NCBI GenBank assembly: GCA_024692105.1
Contig: JAILMZ010000007.1
Span: 1-29,476, forward strand
Direction: 5' to 3'
Source of the DNA: Saccharofermentans sp.
GTDB lineage: Bacteria; Bacillota_A; Clostridia; Saccharofermentanales; Saccharofermentanaceae
Length of the DNA: 29,476 bases
Shown: piece after piece, positions 13,950 through 21,530 of the stretch
Layout of the letters: the number at the start of each line of letters is the position of its first letter
How positions within the stretch are numbered: the first letter of the stretch is position 1
Made by a program: the position numbers and the translations under genes
Notes under the pieces: generated by a model
The model's input: the letters and a program-made list of their open reading frames with translations, nothing else
What the model was told of the DNA's origin: nothing
Databases searched by the model: none

Positions 13950-14551
13950 AAAGAAATGAATTTATGGAAGCCGTCAGGAAGAAACTCAAGGGCCTGAGCG
14001 AAGAAGACATCAACAAGGCACTGGAGTTCTATGACGAGATAATCAATGACAAGGTAGAAGACGGTGTACCGGAAGACGAGGCGGTAGATGCTCTGGGAAC
14101 ACCTGACGAGATAGCAGAGCAGATCCTTATGGGCATGTCGTTGCCGAAGCTCGTCAAGGCGAAAGCAAAGCCTTCAGGCGGCTTTAAGGCATGGGAGATC
14201 GTTCTTCTCATCCTGGGCTTCCCGCTCTGGTTCTCGCTCCTGGTCGCAGCAGCAAGCGTAGTATTTGCATTCTTCATAGTGATACTGTCGCTCGTCATCG
14301 CTTTCTTTGCGGTAGTTATCTCGTTCGGCATTGGCGGACTGGTGCTCATAGCAGCATCATTCATGGTCCTCATCACAGGCGGCGGTGCTTCCGCAATATA
14401 CCAGATTGGCGTGGCATTAATGTTCATTGGTCTTGCAGTTCTGTTGTTCATACCTGCAAAGGCGCTGGCGCTCTGGATGGTTAATATGTGCAAGAAGTTC
14501 GGAAGATGGGTAAAGCTTAAGGTTATTAACATGAGGAAGAAGGGAGAATAA
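13946..14551 (+). CDS. DUF1700 (HAAS-type) membrane protein
   Basis: A 201-residue protein. The N-terminal 65 residues form the helical HAAS/DUF1700 module: RNEFMEAVRKKLKGLSEED, FYDEIINDKVEDG and AVDALGTPDEIAEQIL. Residues about 72-180 are very hydrophobic, with about four membrane helices. The C-terminus is basic (KKFGRWVKLKVINMRKKGE) and cytoplasmic by the positive-inside rule. Such proteins are thought to pair with PadR regulators, the cytoplasmic helical module acting as a sensor or adaptor. Its ATG overlaps the PadR stop by four bases, and its stop is one base before the next start, so all three genes are translationally linked. Confidence 0.88.
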   Translation: MKRNEFMEAVRKKLKGLSEEDINKALEFYDEIINDKVEDGVPEDEAVDALGTPDEIAEQILMGMSLPKLVKAKAKPSGGFKAWEIVLLILGFPLWFSLLVAAASVVFAFFIVILSLVIAFFAVVISFGIGGLVLIAASFMVLITGGGASAIYQIGVALMFIGLAVLLFIPAKALALWMVNMCKKFGRWVKLKVINMRKKGE

Positions 14552-14552
14552 T

Positions 14553-15491
14553 ATGTTAAGGCTCACGAAAATATTACTTATCACAGGCGGTGCGATCTTC
14601 GCACTCGGAGTAGTGGTTACTGTCGGAGGCATATTTGCTATCCGCAGCTCCGCAAAGAAGAACACTGAAGTTACTTATGAGAAGCAGGAGGTCGTGATCA
14701 CTGATGATGTCTCCGCGATCAAGGTCGGTGAGGTCTCTCAGGACGTTGAGATAAAGCCATCTGAGGACGGCGAGATCAAGGTCGAGTATTATGACGCAGA
14801 TAATTACATCCATAAAGTAGATGTAAAAGACGATACCCTGACGGTAGAAGTAAACTCATTATCAGACAATATGCAATGGTGGGAGATGGTTACGATCAGT
14901 CAGAATTGGTTCAATGACAGCAAGTCCTTCGATCACCCGGTAGTTATCTATCTGCCTGAGGGCACTTATGATTCTGCTGAGATCAGTAGTGTTAGCGGCG
15001 ATATCACGCTTCCTGAAGGTTATGTCTTTAATGACATCAAGATGGACACGACAAGCGGTGAGATCACATCTTTATGCGGATCGACAGGCGAGATTGCTGT
15101 AAATACGATCTCAGGCGAAGTTAAGATCGCTAACTGCACACCTTCGAATATCTCGGTCAGCACGACCAGCGGTTATATTTTCTTTGATGATATGACTGTA
15201 GGAGGAAACACAGATCTCGATACCATCTCCGGTGAAGTTACGCTCACAAATCTTGAGACCAAAGACATCTCTGTCAGTACGACAAGCGGTGACATCATCC
15301 TCAAGAACCTGACAACCGGAAATGCCGACTTCGATACTACGAGCGGTGAAGTATCAGGCACTGTAACAGGCGATCACGAATTCGATGCAGATACTGTCTC
15401 CGGTGATATCGATATCGCTTCGAATGTCAAGGGCGAGCCCGAGTTCAGCATCTCGACGGTAAGCGGTGACATCACGATCGACGCGGCGTAA
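14553..15491 (+). CDS. DUF4097 beta-repeat protein, membrane-anchored and probably extracytoplasmic
   Basis: A 312-residue protein. Residues 5-28 form a membrane anchor (ITGGAIFALGVVVTVGGIFA). A beta-rich domain of about 110 residues follows, then a beta-helix or ladder of repeats spaced about 18-24 residues, each centred on [TSV]-SG-[DEY]-[IV]: SSVSGDITL, TTSGEITS, TISGEVKI, TTSGYIFF, TISGEVTL, TTSGDIIL, TTSGEVSG, TVSGDIDI and TVSGDITI. Nine copies are visible. This is the DUF4097 pattern, known from bacterial surface or cell-wall-associated proteins and often encoded with DUF1700. It is third in the PadR operon. Repeats are well conserved at DNA level (AGCGGTGAnATC), so copy number may vary between strains. 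Confidence 0.9.
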   Translation: MLRLTKILLITGGAIFALGVVVTVGGIFAIRSSAKKNTEVTYEKQEVVITDDVSAIKVGEVSQDVEIKPSEDGEIKVEYYDADNYIHKVDVKDDTLTVEVNSLSDNMQWWEMVTISQNWFNDSKSFDHPVVIYLPEGTYDSAEISSVSGDITLPEGYVFNDIKMDTTSGEITSLCGSTGEIAVNTISGEVKIANCTPSNISVSTTSGYIFFDDMTVGGNTDLDTISGEVTLTNLETKDISVSTTSGDIILKNLTTGNADFDTTSGEVSGTVTGDHEFDADTVSGDIDIASNVKGEPEFSISTVSGDITIDAA

Positions 15492-15507
15492 TTTCAGGCT
15501 TTTGATG

Positions 15508-15516
15508 TGGTAGAAT
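15508..15516 (+). promoter_or_regulatory. Extended -10 element just upstream of the HD-GYP gene
   Basis: TGGTAGAAT (15508-15516) matches an extended -10 (TGnTAnnnT). The start codon at 15527 is only about 4 bases after the expected start of transcription, and no ribosome site is seen. The message may be leaderless or nearly so. Confidence 0.45.
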
Positions 15517-15526
15517 TCACTTAAAT

Positions 15527-17203
15527 ATGACTGTACTTTTTTACGACATCAGTTTTGCAATATCGGTAGTGCTCATGCTGTCATATGTCTTCATATGGCA
15601 GAAGCACTTCGATGCGCATCTGTCGCTTATATTCCTGACGATCCCGTTAGCGAACTTAGGCTACTGTTTCATGGCCCGTGCGACGAATATCCAGGAAGCA
15701 TTGCTCGGCAATAAGATATGCTATTTCGGAGGGTGCTTCCTGCCGCTGTTCGTAACGCTGGCGATCTTCGGCATCTGTAAGATCAATCTCAACAAGCATC
15801 TCAGGGTAGTAATCCTGCTGTCGGGTGTCGTATCGTATCTGTCGGTACTGTCCATTGGATATAACAGATGGTTCTATACCTCCGTAAGCAAGAATGTCAC
15901 GGACGGCTATCTGGTCCTCGAGAAGACTTACGGCCCGATGCACACGGTCTACTATGTGTTTGTGATAGCCTATACGCTCATCGGACTGGCGGCGCTGATC
16001 TATGCTCTGTTCTTTAAGAAAGATATCTCAAACAGGGTCGTCTCGGTGCTTTTTATTCCGGAACTCGTTACGATGGCGTCGTATTTTGCGACCAAGATCT
16101 TTAATCTCAAGGTCGAGCTCGTGCCGTTAACTTACGACATCGCGATGGTGGTATTCCTCATCGTAGCATACAGGATCGCGATGTACGATGTCGCTGATGC
16201 CGCGATAGATTCCATCGTCGAGAAGGGCAACACGGGTTTTGCTTCGTTCGACTTCAAGCACAGGTTCCTCGGAAGCAACAGCGTAGCAGGTGAGATGCTG
16301 CCTTTCCTGAATAACCTGAAGGTCGACGGCGTGGTCAGGGAGCAGACTCTCATCAAGTGGCTTGAGGATTTCAAGGCTGACGAGAAAAAAGACAAGATAT
16401 CTTTCAAGCAGGACGATAAGATAATCCTTATCAACATCAACTACCTGGTCAGCGGCAAGAAGAAGGTCGGATACCAACTGCTCATTACGGATGATACCGA
16501 AGAACAGAAATACCTGGAGATGCTCCAGCACTTCAATTCCAAACTCGAGCAGGAAGTCGACCAGAAGACAAAGAACATCGTCGAGATGCACGACAGGCTC
16601 ATCATTAGCATGGCAACCATGGTTGAGAGCCGCGACAACTCGACGGGCGGCCACATCAGGCGTACGAGCGACTGCATGCGCATCCTCATAGCTGCGATGA
16701 AGGCAGGCGGATACCCCGGCATGACGGATAAGTTCTGCCACGACATCATCAAGGCTGCCCCGATGCACGACCTGGGTAAGATCGCAGTCGATGACGCGAT
16801 CCTGAGATTCGAGGGACGCTATAACGACGAGCAGTACAAAGAGATGAAGAAGCATGCGGCAGAAGGTGCCCGCATAGTCCATGAGATCCTTAAGGACACA
16901 GACGACTATGAGTTCCATATTCTTGCAGAGAACGTCGCGCACTACCACCACGAGCGCTGGGACGGATCCGGTTATCCGGAAGGCCTTAAGGGCACTGCCA
17001 TCCCGTTTGAGGCTCGCATCATGGCCATTGCAGATGTCTACGATGCCCTCGTAAGTAAGAGGTGCTACAAGGACAGCATGCCTTTCGACAAGGCAGATGC
17101 GATCATCATGGACGGTTTCGGAACGCAGTTCGATGCATCCCTTAAGCCGTTCTATGTCGCGGCAAGACCGAAGCTCGAAGAATACTACAGAAGCATCGGC
17201 TGA
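15527..17203 (+). CDS. HD-GYP c-di-GMP phosphodiesterase with seven-helix membrane sensor
   Basis: A 558-residue membrane protein. Residues 1-215 contain about seven membrane helices of the histidine-kinase N-terminal 7TM type, a sensor module. Residues about 225-325 look like a PAS domain (GNTGFASFDFKHRFLGSNSV and YQLLITDDTEEQ), linked by a coiled coil (about 327-355). The catalytic HD-GYP domain fills 355-558: GGHIRR at 374-379, metal-binding HDLGK at 414-418, HHERWDGSGYP at 474-484 with the GYP motif intact, and IADVYDAL at 501-508. All metal ligands expected for hydrolysis of cyclic di-GMP are present. The start has no ribosome site; an extended -10 lies 11 bases before it. It stands between the DUF4097 operon and the flavodiiron gene as a single gene. 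Confidence 0.9.
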   Translation: MTVLFYDISFAISVVLMLSYVFIWQKHFDAHLSLIFLTIPLANLGYCFMARATNIQEALLGNKICYFGGCFLPLFVTLAIFGICKINLNKHLRVVILLSGVVSYLSVLSIGYNRWFYTSVSKNVTDGYLVLEKTYGPMHTVYYVFVIAYTLIGLAALIYALFFKKDISNRVVSVLFIPELVTMASYFATKIFNLKVELVPLTYDIAMVVFLIVAYRIAMYDVADAAIDSIVEKGNTGFASFDFKHRFLGSNSVAGEMLPFLNNLKVDGVVREQTLIKWLEDFKADEKKDKISFKQDDKIILININYLVSGKKKVGYQLLITDDTEEQKYLEMLQHFNSKLEQEVDQKTKNIVEMHDRLIISMATMVESRDNSTGGHIRRTSDCMRILIAAMKAGGYPGMTDKFCHDIIKAAPMHDLGKIAVDDAILRFEGRYNDEQYKEMKKHAAEGARIVHEILKDTDDYEFHILAENVAHYHHERWDGSGYPEGLKGTAIPFEARIMAIADVYDALVSKRCYKDSMPFDKADAIIMDGFGTQFDASLKPFYVAARPKLEEYYRSIG

Positions 17204-17274
17204 CAGCCGCCGTTAATCTGCCCTAATCCTCCTTTATGTGTTAAAGTCATAGTGTCTGAAAACACATGGCAACA

Positions 17275-17286
17275 CCTTTGCAAAGG
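17275..17286. promoter_or_regulatory. Palindrome over the flavodiiron ribosome site
   Basis: CCTTTGCAAAGG is a perfect 12-bp palindrome whose right half contains part of the ribosome site AAAGGAG (17282-17288). A small hairpin GTGT/ACAC (17252-17265) lies just before it. Either an operator or an RNA element limiting ribosome access is possible. Confidence 0.4.
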
Positions 17287-17295
17287 AGACAGTTT

Positions 17296-19086
17296 ATGCA
17301 GGTTACAAATGACATTATTTATGTGGGCGTCAACGACCACAAGATCGATCTGTTCGAAGGCCAGTACATCGTTCCTAACGGCATGGCGTACAACTCGTAT
17401 GTCATCAAGGACGACAAGATCGCCATAATGGACACGGTCGACAAGAACTTCACGCACGAGTGGCTCGATAATCTCGAGAAGGCATTGGACGGCAGGAAGC
17501 CCGACTATCTTGTCGTACAGCACATGGAGCCTGACCATTCGGCAAACATCGCAAACTTTGTGAAGGCATACCCCGATGCTAAGATCGTATCTTCCTCGAA
17601 AGCATTCGCCATGATGCAGAATTTCTTCGGCACGGCGTTTGAAGACCGCCAGGTCGTTGTCGGCGAAGGCGATACGCTCGAGCTTGGAAAGCATACTCTG
17701 AACTTCATCCAAGCTCCGATGGTGCACTGGCCCGAGGTCATCATGACATATGATTCCGCTGACAAGGTACTCTTCTCGGCTGACGGTTTCGGCAAGTTCG
17801 GTGCGCTCGACGTCGAAGAGGACTGGGCGTGCGAGGCGAGAAGGTATTACATCGGAATCGTCGGCAAGTACGGCGCGCAGGTGCAGTCGGTTCTGAAAAA
17901 GGCTGCCGGGCTCGACATTCAGATCATCTGCCCGCTCCACGGCCCCGTACTGAGCGAGAACCTCGGCTATTACATCGGCCTCTACAATACATGGTCATCC
18001 TACCAGCAGGAGAGCGAGGGCATCGTCATCTGCTATACATCCGTCTACGGCAACACCAAGAATGCCGTCTTGAAACTCGCCGAAATGCTTCAGAACAAAG
18101 GCTGCCCCAAGGTCGTAGTCAACGACCTTGCACGCTGCGACATGGCTGAAGCCGTCGAGGACGCTTTCCGCTACAGCAAGATCATCCTCGCTACTACAAC
18201 ATACAACGCAGAGATATTCCCGTTCATGCGCGAGTTCATCAACCATCTGACGGAGCGCAATTTCTGCAACCACAAGATCGGCCTCATCGAGAACGGTTCG
18301 TGGGCGCCGATGGCGGCGAAAGTAATGAAGGGCATGTTCGAGAAGTCAAAGAACTGCGTCTTCGCAGAGAACACCGTTCACATCAAGTCCGCTCTGAACG
18401 AGGAGAGCAGCGCCCAGCTCGAGGCACTTGCTGCCGAGTTCTGCGAAGAGTACCAGGCAAGACAGTCTGAGACTGCTGACAAGAACGATCTGCGCGCTCT
18501 GTTTAACATCGGTTACGGCCTTTATGTTGTTACATCGAACGACGGCAAGAAGGACAACGGACTCATCGTTAATACTGTCTCTCAGGTTACGAACACGCCT
18601 AACAGGATCGCAGTCACGATCAACAAAGAGAATTACTCGCACCATGTCATTCAGCAGACCGGCATAATGAACGTCAACTGTCTGTCGACAGAAGCGCCGT
18701 TCTCCGTATTTGAGTGTTACGGTTTCAGGTCCGGCAGGACGATCGACAAGTTTGAGGGAGTTGAGGAGATGAGGTCTGATAACGGCCTTAGATTCCTGCC
18801 CCAGTACATCAACGCGTTCTTCTCTCTGAAGGTCGAAGATTACGTCGATCTCGGCACGCACGGCATGTTCATCTGTTCTGTTACCGAATCGCGCGTCATC
18901 ACCAAGAAAGAGACGATGACTTACACCTACTATCAGACAAACGTTAAGCCGAAGCCGGAGACTGAGGGCAAGAAGGGATTCGTCTGCAAGATATGCGGTT
19001 ATGTCTATGAAGGCGACGAACTGCCCGATGACTTCGTCTGCCCGCTGTGCAAGCACGGCGCGGCGGATTTCGAGCCGATAGGATAA
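17296..19086 (+). CDS. Multidomain flavodiiron protein: beta-lactamase-like diiron core, flavodoxin, flavin reductase and rubredoxin
   Basis: A 596-residue soluble oxidoreductase that should reduce oxygen (or nitric oxide), protecting an anaerobe. ATG 17296 follows AAAGGAG by 7 bases. Residues 1-245 are the metallo-beta-lactamase-like core with diiron ligands H76, E78, D80, H144, D163 and H215, plus H81. Residues 243-390 are a flavodoxin domain with the FMN loop TSVYGNTK. Residues 400-550 are a flavin-reductase-like domain (LFNIGYGLYVVTSNDGKKDN). Residues 562-594 are a rubredoxin with C564, C567, C582 and C585. The fused reductase and rubredoxin could deliver electrons from NAD(P)H within one chain. 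Two-domain flavodiiron proteins are about 400 residues; this composite kind occurs in Clostridia. It has its own terminator and is probably monocistronic. Confidence 0.93.
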   Translation: MQVTNDIIYVGVNDHKIDLFEGQYIVPNGMAYNSYVIKDDKIAIMDTVDKNFTHEWLDNLEKALDGRKPDYLVVQHMEPDHSANIANFVKAYPDAKIVSSSKAFAMMQNFFGTAFEDRQVVVGEGDTLELGKHTLNFIQAPMVHWPEVIMTYDSADKVLFSADGFGKFGALDVEEDWACEARRYYIGIVGKYGAQVQSVLKKAAGLDIQIICPLHGPVLSENLGYYIGLYNTWSSYQQESEGIVICYTSVYGNTKNAVLKLAEMLQNKGCPKVVVNDLARCDMAEAVEDAFRYSKIILATTTYNAEIFPFMREFINHLTERNFCNHKIGLIENGSWAPMAAKVMKGMFEKSKNCVFAENTVHIKSALNEESSAQLEALAAEFCEEYQARQSETADKNDLRALFNIGYGLYVVTSNDGKKDNGLIVNTVSQVTNTPNRIAVTINKENYSHHVIQQTGIMNVNCLSTEAPFSVFECYGFRSGRTIDKFEGVEEMRSDNGLRFLPQYINAFFSLKVEDYVDLGTHGMFICSVTESRVITKKETMTYTYYQTNVKPKPETEGKKGFVCKICGYVYEGDELPDDFVCPLCKHGAADFEPIG

Positions 19087-19109
19087 GTTGAACTGAAATT
19101 TGATTTTAT

Positions 19110-19136
19110 AAGCTGTCTCGGAAGGGGCAGCTTTTT
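19110..19136 (+). terminator. Intrinsic terminator of the flavodiiron gene
   Basis: AAGCTGTC (19110-19117) pairs with GGCAGCTT (19126-19133) around eight bases, with one G-T pair, and runs into TTTTT (19132-19136). It lies 24 bases after the stop. Confidence 0.75.
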
Positions 19137-19138
19137 AA

Positions 19139-19147
19139 TGGTAGAAT
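19139..19147 (+). promoter_or_regulatory. Extended -10 promoter element of the sodium channel gene
   Basis: TGGTAGAAT (19139-19147), the same nine bases as at 15508-15516, starts two bases after the preceding terminator. Expected transcription starts near 19154, giving a leader of about 24 bases that carries GAAAGGA before the ATG at 19178. Confidence 0.5.
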
Positions 19148-19177
19148 CTTCCCAGCAAAAGAAAGGACTTTATTCTT

Positions 19178-20011
19178 ATGATCAAGAGTTTAAAGAAGAT
19201 CGTTGAAGGCAAAGTGTTCCAGGGCATCATATTGTTCGTCATCGTGTTCAATGCGGTCATCATGGGCATTGAGACGATCAGGAACCTGAGTGCCGATGCA
19301 CAGTTCGCTCTCGCCACGATCAACACATTGTGTCTCTGCATATTTGTCGCGGAGATCATCGTAAAGCTTCTGGCGTACGGACTTGAGTACTTCAAGGATC
19401 CGTGGAACTGGTTCGACATCATTATCGTCGGCGTGTCCATGGTATCGGGCCTGGCATTCATGTCCGCGTTCCGTGCTGTAAGAGTACTGCGTGTATTAAA
19501 GTCACTCAAGGCTCTGAGGGGAACAAAGCTTATCGGGCATGTCAAAAAGCTCCAGATAATCATCGATGCGATAGTCAAGTCCATCCCGAGCATAGGATGG
19601 ACAGGAGTGCTGCTCCTTCTGATCTATTACATTTTCGCGCTGATCGGAGTCAATCTGTTCGGCGAGGCGTTCCCCGACTGGTTCGGTACGATAGGCAAGG
19701 CGATGTACACTCTCTTCCAGGTCATGACGCTCGAGAGCTGGTCCATGGGTATCAGCAGGCCGGTAATGGCTGAGTTCTCCTATGCGTGGGCGTATTTCGT
19801 GCCGTTCGTACTGCTGTCATCCTTTGTGGTCATGAACGTCGTTGTTGGTATCGTCGTCAATGCGATAGACGAGGTTAATGCCGAAGCCGCAGCAGAGGCG
19901 GCCAATGAAGCTGAGGAGAAAGCCCCCATATCGAACGCGGACCTCGTCAAAGAGATGCGTACGCTCAAGGAGCAGCTTGACCGGATGGAGAAGGCGCTCG
20001 CTGATAAATGA
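19178..20011 (+). CDS. Bacterial voltage-gated sodium channel (NaChBac/NavAb type)
   Basis: A 277-residue one-domain six-helix channel that should assemble as a tetramer in the cytoplasmic membrane. S1 is about residues 14-34, S2 45-68, S3 76-95. S4 (97-116) carries six positive charges at every third position: R99, R102, R105, K108, K111 and R114, a complete voltage sensor. S5 is about 140-162. The pore loop has the selectivity filter TLESWS (184-189), identical to that of NavAb and diagnostic of sodium selectivity; S6 is about 205-230. The C-terminal neck is acidic and ends in a coiled coil (LVKEMRTLKEQLDRMEKAL), as in BacNaV tetramers. Length is typical (NaChBac has 274 residues). Rare in gut Clostridia as far as I recall. 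Possible roles are pH or sodium homeostasis, or motility. Confidence 0.93.
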   Translation: MIKSLKKIVEGKVFQGIILFVIVFNAVIMGIETIRNLSADAQFALATINTLCLCIFVAEIIVKLLAYGLEYFKDPWNWFDIIIVGVSMVSGLAFMSAFRAVRVLRVLKSLKALRGTKLIGHVKKLQIIIDAIVKSIPSIGWTGVLLLLIYYIFALIGVNLFGEAFPDWFGTIGKAMYTLFQVMTLESWSMGISRPVMAEFSYAWAYFVPFVLLSSFVVMNVVVGIVVNAIDEVNAEAAAEAANEAEEKAPISNADLVKEMRTLKEQLDRMEKALADK

Positions 20012-20017
20012 TATGTT

Positions 20018-20048
20018 GTAAATAATTCGACTATATTTTATTATTTAC
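20018..20048. other. AT-rich inverted repeat after the sodium channel gene
   Basis: GTAAATAAT (20018-20026) and ATTATTTAC (20040-20048) are exact reverse complements around 13 bases. There is no T-run. It lies between two genes on the same strand and could be an operator or a weak hairpin. Confidence 0.45.
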
Positions 20049-20079
20049 GCGATGGCTGTTATGAAAGGAGATTTATTAT

Positions 20080-20823
20080 ATGGCTGACGAACAGAAGACA
20101 GTAGCTGTTGAGGAGGTCGCAGTTAGCGAGGCAGCTCCCAAGAAGGGCGGTATCAGCGAGCAGAAGCTCGAAGTTATCATCGCTATACTTCTCGGTCTTA
20201 CGGCAATACTTATGGCATGGGCAGGCTGGATCAGCTCGCTGCACGGTGGCAACCAGGCTACCAACTACACACAGAGCAACAACCTCTCCGCAATGGGTAA
20301 CTCCATGTACAACGAGGCAGCTCAGTACTATATGCAGGACATGCTCCTCTGGAACACGATCTATGATTATGCTTTCGATGCCGAGATCGCAGAGATGAAC
20401 GGCAGATCTGACGAGGCAGAGATGATCTATGCAAAGATCGACACTCTCATGAACGACAACTGCACAGACGAGTTCTACGATGCTATCGAATGGGCAATGG
20501 AGCAGGATTACGATGCGACACCTTTCGACAAGGAAGGCTATGTTGATTCCTACTTCACGGAAGCAAACGCAGTCCTCGACGAGGCTGACGCACTTCTCGA
20601 ACAGGGTAAGACAGATAATGCTAACGGCGATGCTTACGGCCTCGTATCAGTTATCTACTCGCTCGCACTGTTCCTGCTTGGTATCGTCGGAATCTTCAAG
20701 AAGATCCCGAACCGCGTTGTCATCACGATCTTCGCATGTGTCCTCATCGTTCTCGCAACGGTCTTCATGTGCACGATCCCGCTGCCGACAGGCTTCAACA
20801 TCGCAAGCTATTTCGTTCATTGA
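20080..20823 (+). CDS. Hypothetical three-helix membrane protein
   Basis: A 247-residue protein. ATG 20080 follows AAAGGAG. The N-terminus is polar. A membrane helix spans about residues 31-53, then a long hydrophilic region of about 140 residues rich in Asp, Glu, Tyr and Met follows (NNLSAMGNSMYNEAAQYYMQ), likely helical and facing one side of the membrane. Two closing helices lie at about 187-207 and 212-235. The layout, one helix, a helical soluble insert, then two helices, resembles DUF4337-type proteins, but I would not assert membership. Coding usage is strongly biased to preferred codons, suggesting high expression. It follows the sodium channel gene by 68 bases and is closed by a strong terminator. 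It may be co-transcribed with the channel. Confidence 0.75.
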   Translation: MADEQKTVAVEEVAVSEAAPKKGGISEQKLEVIIAILLGLTAILMAWAGWISSLHGGNQATNYTQSNNLSAMGNSMYNEAAQYYMQDMLLWNTIYDYAFDAEIAEMNGRSDEAEMIYAKIDTLMNDNCTDEFYDAIEWAMEQDYDATPFDKEGYVDSYFTEANAVLDEADALLEQGKTDNANGDAYGLVSVIYSLALFLLGIVGIFKKIPNRVVITIFACVLIVLATVFMCTIPLPTGFNIASYFVH

Positions 20824-20845
20824 TCATTAGTTGATAAGTGGATCT

Positions 20846-20877
20846 GAGGGCCGTCCCATCCGGGGCGGCTCTTTTTT
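20846..20877 (+). terminator. Intrinsic terminator of the three-helix membrane-protein gene
   Basis: GCCGTCCC (20850-20857) pairs with GGGGCGGC (20862-20869) around ATCC, with one G-T pair, and is followed by six T residues (20872-20877). Confidence 0.88.
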
Positions 20878-20895
20878 GCCTGAATACCGGGCATG

Positions 20896-20925
20896 AAAAA
20901 GGCTGACCCCGGAGGATCAGCCTTT
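20896..20925 (-). terminator. Intrinsic terminator of the minus-strand 128-residue gene
   Basis: AAAGGCTGA (20898-20906) and TCAGCCTTT (20917-20925) are exact reverse complements. Read on the minus strand the hairpin is followed by a T-run (complement of 20896-20900). It lies 25 bases after the stop codon of the convergent gene. Confidence 0.85.
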
Positions 20926-20949
20926 ATAGTTCCAAATATCTACAGAGTA

Positions 20950-21336
20950 TTAGAGTCCCATCTTGTTAAGCTCTGCAACAACTTCGTCAACCTGCTTCTG
21001 AGCGAGCTGGTTGTTCTTGCCGCCGATCTTGCCGAGCGCCGTGAAACCGCCTGAGAGGTCGTCGATGACAGCATTCTTCACGATGTTGCCTGTGCCTGCT
21101 TCTTCATTTCTCATGACAGTGAACTTGTTGCCTTCCTTGCCGCCGAACCAGCCCTGAACGATCTGGCACTGATTGTTCTTGTCGATTGCGGGGAATGCGA
21201 TGACATATGCGAAACCCTGCTTTACGAGCTCGGGCTTGCCGGGTGTGAACTCATGGTCCTTGATAGCCTCATAGAAAGACTCGACCGTGTAGTTCTTTGA
21301 TGTTGTGACCTTAACCTGCTTGATACCAAAAGCCAT
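20950..21336 (-). CDS. Hypothetical 128-residue soluble protein
   Basis: Start at ATG 21336, chosen because CAGGAGG lies 7 bases upstream; the in-frame extension to 21390 has no ribosome site. The product, beginning MAFGIKQVKVTTSKNYTVES, has a mixed alpha-beta pattern, with a glycine-rich centre (GWFGGKEGNKFTV) and a helical C-terminal tail (AQKQVDEVVAELNKMG). There is no signal peptide, membrane helix or cysteine cluster. I do not recognise a family. Codon use is strongly biased, the promoter is good (21419-21446) and the terminator is strong, all of which point to an abundantly expressed single gene. It is convergent with the preceding membrane-protein gene. Confidence 0.75.
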   Translation of the reverse strand: MAFGIKQVKVTTSKNYTVESFYEAIKDHEFTPGKPELVKQGFAYVIAFPAIDKNNQCQIVQGWFGGKEGNKFTVMRNEEAGTGNIVKNAVIDDLSGGFTALGKIGGKNNQLAQKQVDEVVAELNKMGL

Positions 21337-21353
21337 ATAAACCTCCTGAGTTT

Positions 21354-21370
21354 GGGGCGATTCCTGCCCC
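21354..21370 (-). other. Short hairpin in the leader of the 128-residue gene
   Basis: On the minus strand GGGGC pairs with GCCCC (21366-21370 and 21354-21358) around seven bases, ending 10 bases before the AGGAGG site. It falls within a leader of about 76 bases. Confidence 0.35.
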
Positions 21371-21418
21371 GTTGTTAGAACCCGACACACCGCACGGAGA
21401 TGTCAACATTCTTTTAAA

Positions 21419-21446
21419 ATTATAGCAAAGCAGAGGTGTTTTGCAA
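21419..21446 (-). promoter_or_regulatory. Promoter of the 128-residue gene
   Basis: On the minus strand TTGCAA (21441-21446) is followed after 16 bases by a perfect TATAAT (21419-21424), preceded by TGC, an extended -10. Transcription should start near 21412. The facing plus-strand gene has its own TATAAT at 21477-21482 with only a weak -35. Confidence 0.65.
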
Positions 21447-21530
21447 TGAACTGATTCCAACAGTTGCAGTCTCGGATATAATAATTGCACGAGGATATTT
21501 CAGATATAAATCTTTAGAAGGCAGCACGAT

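Noticed and set aside
17204..17295. Riboswitch upstream of the flavodiiron gene
   Set aside because: The gap is under 100 bases and shows only a small hairpin and a palindrome, with no recognisable aptamer core.
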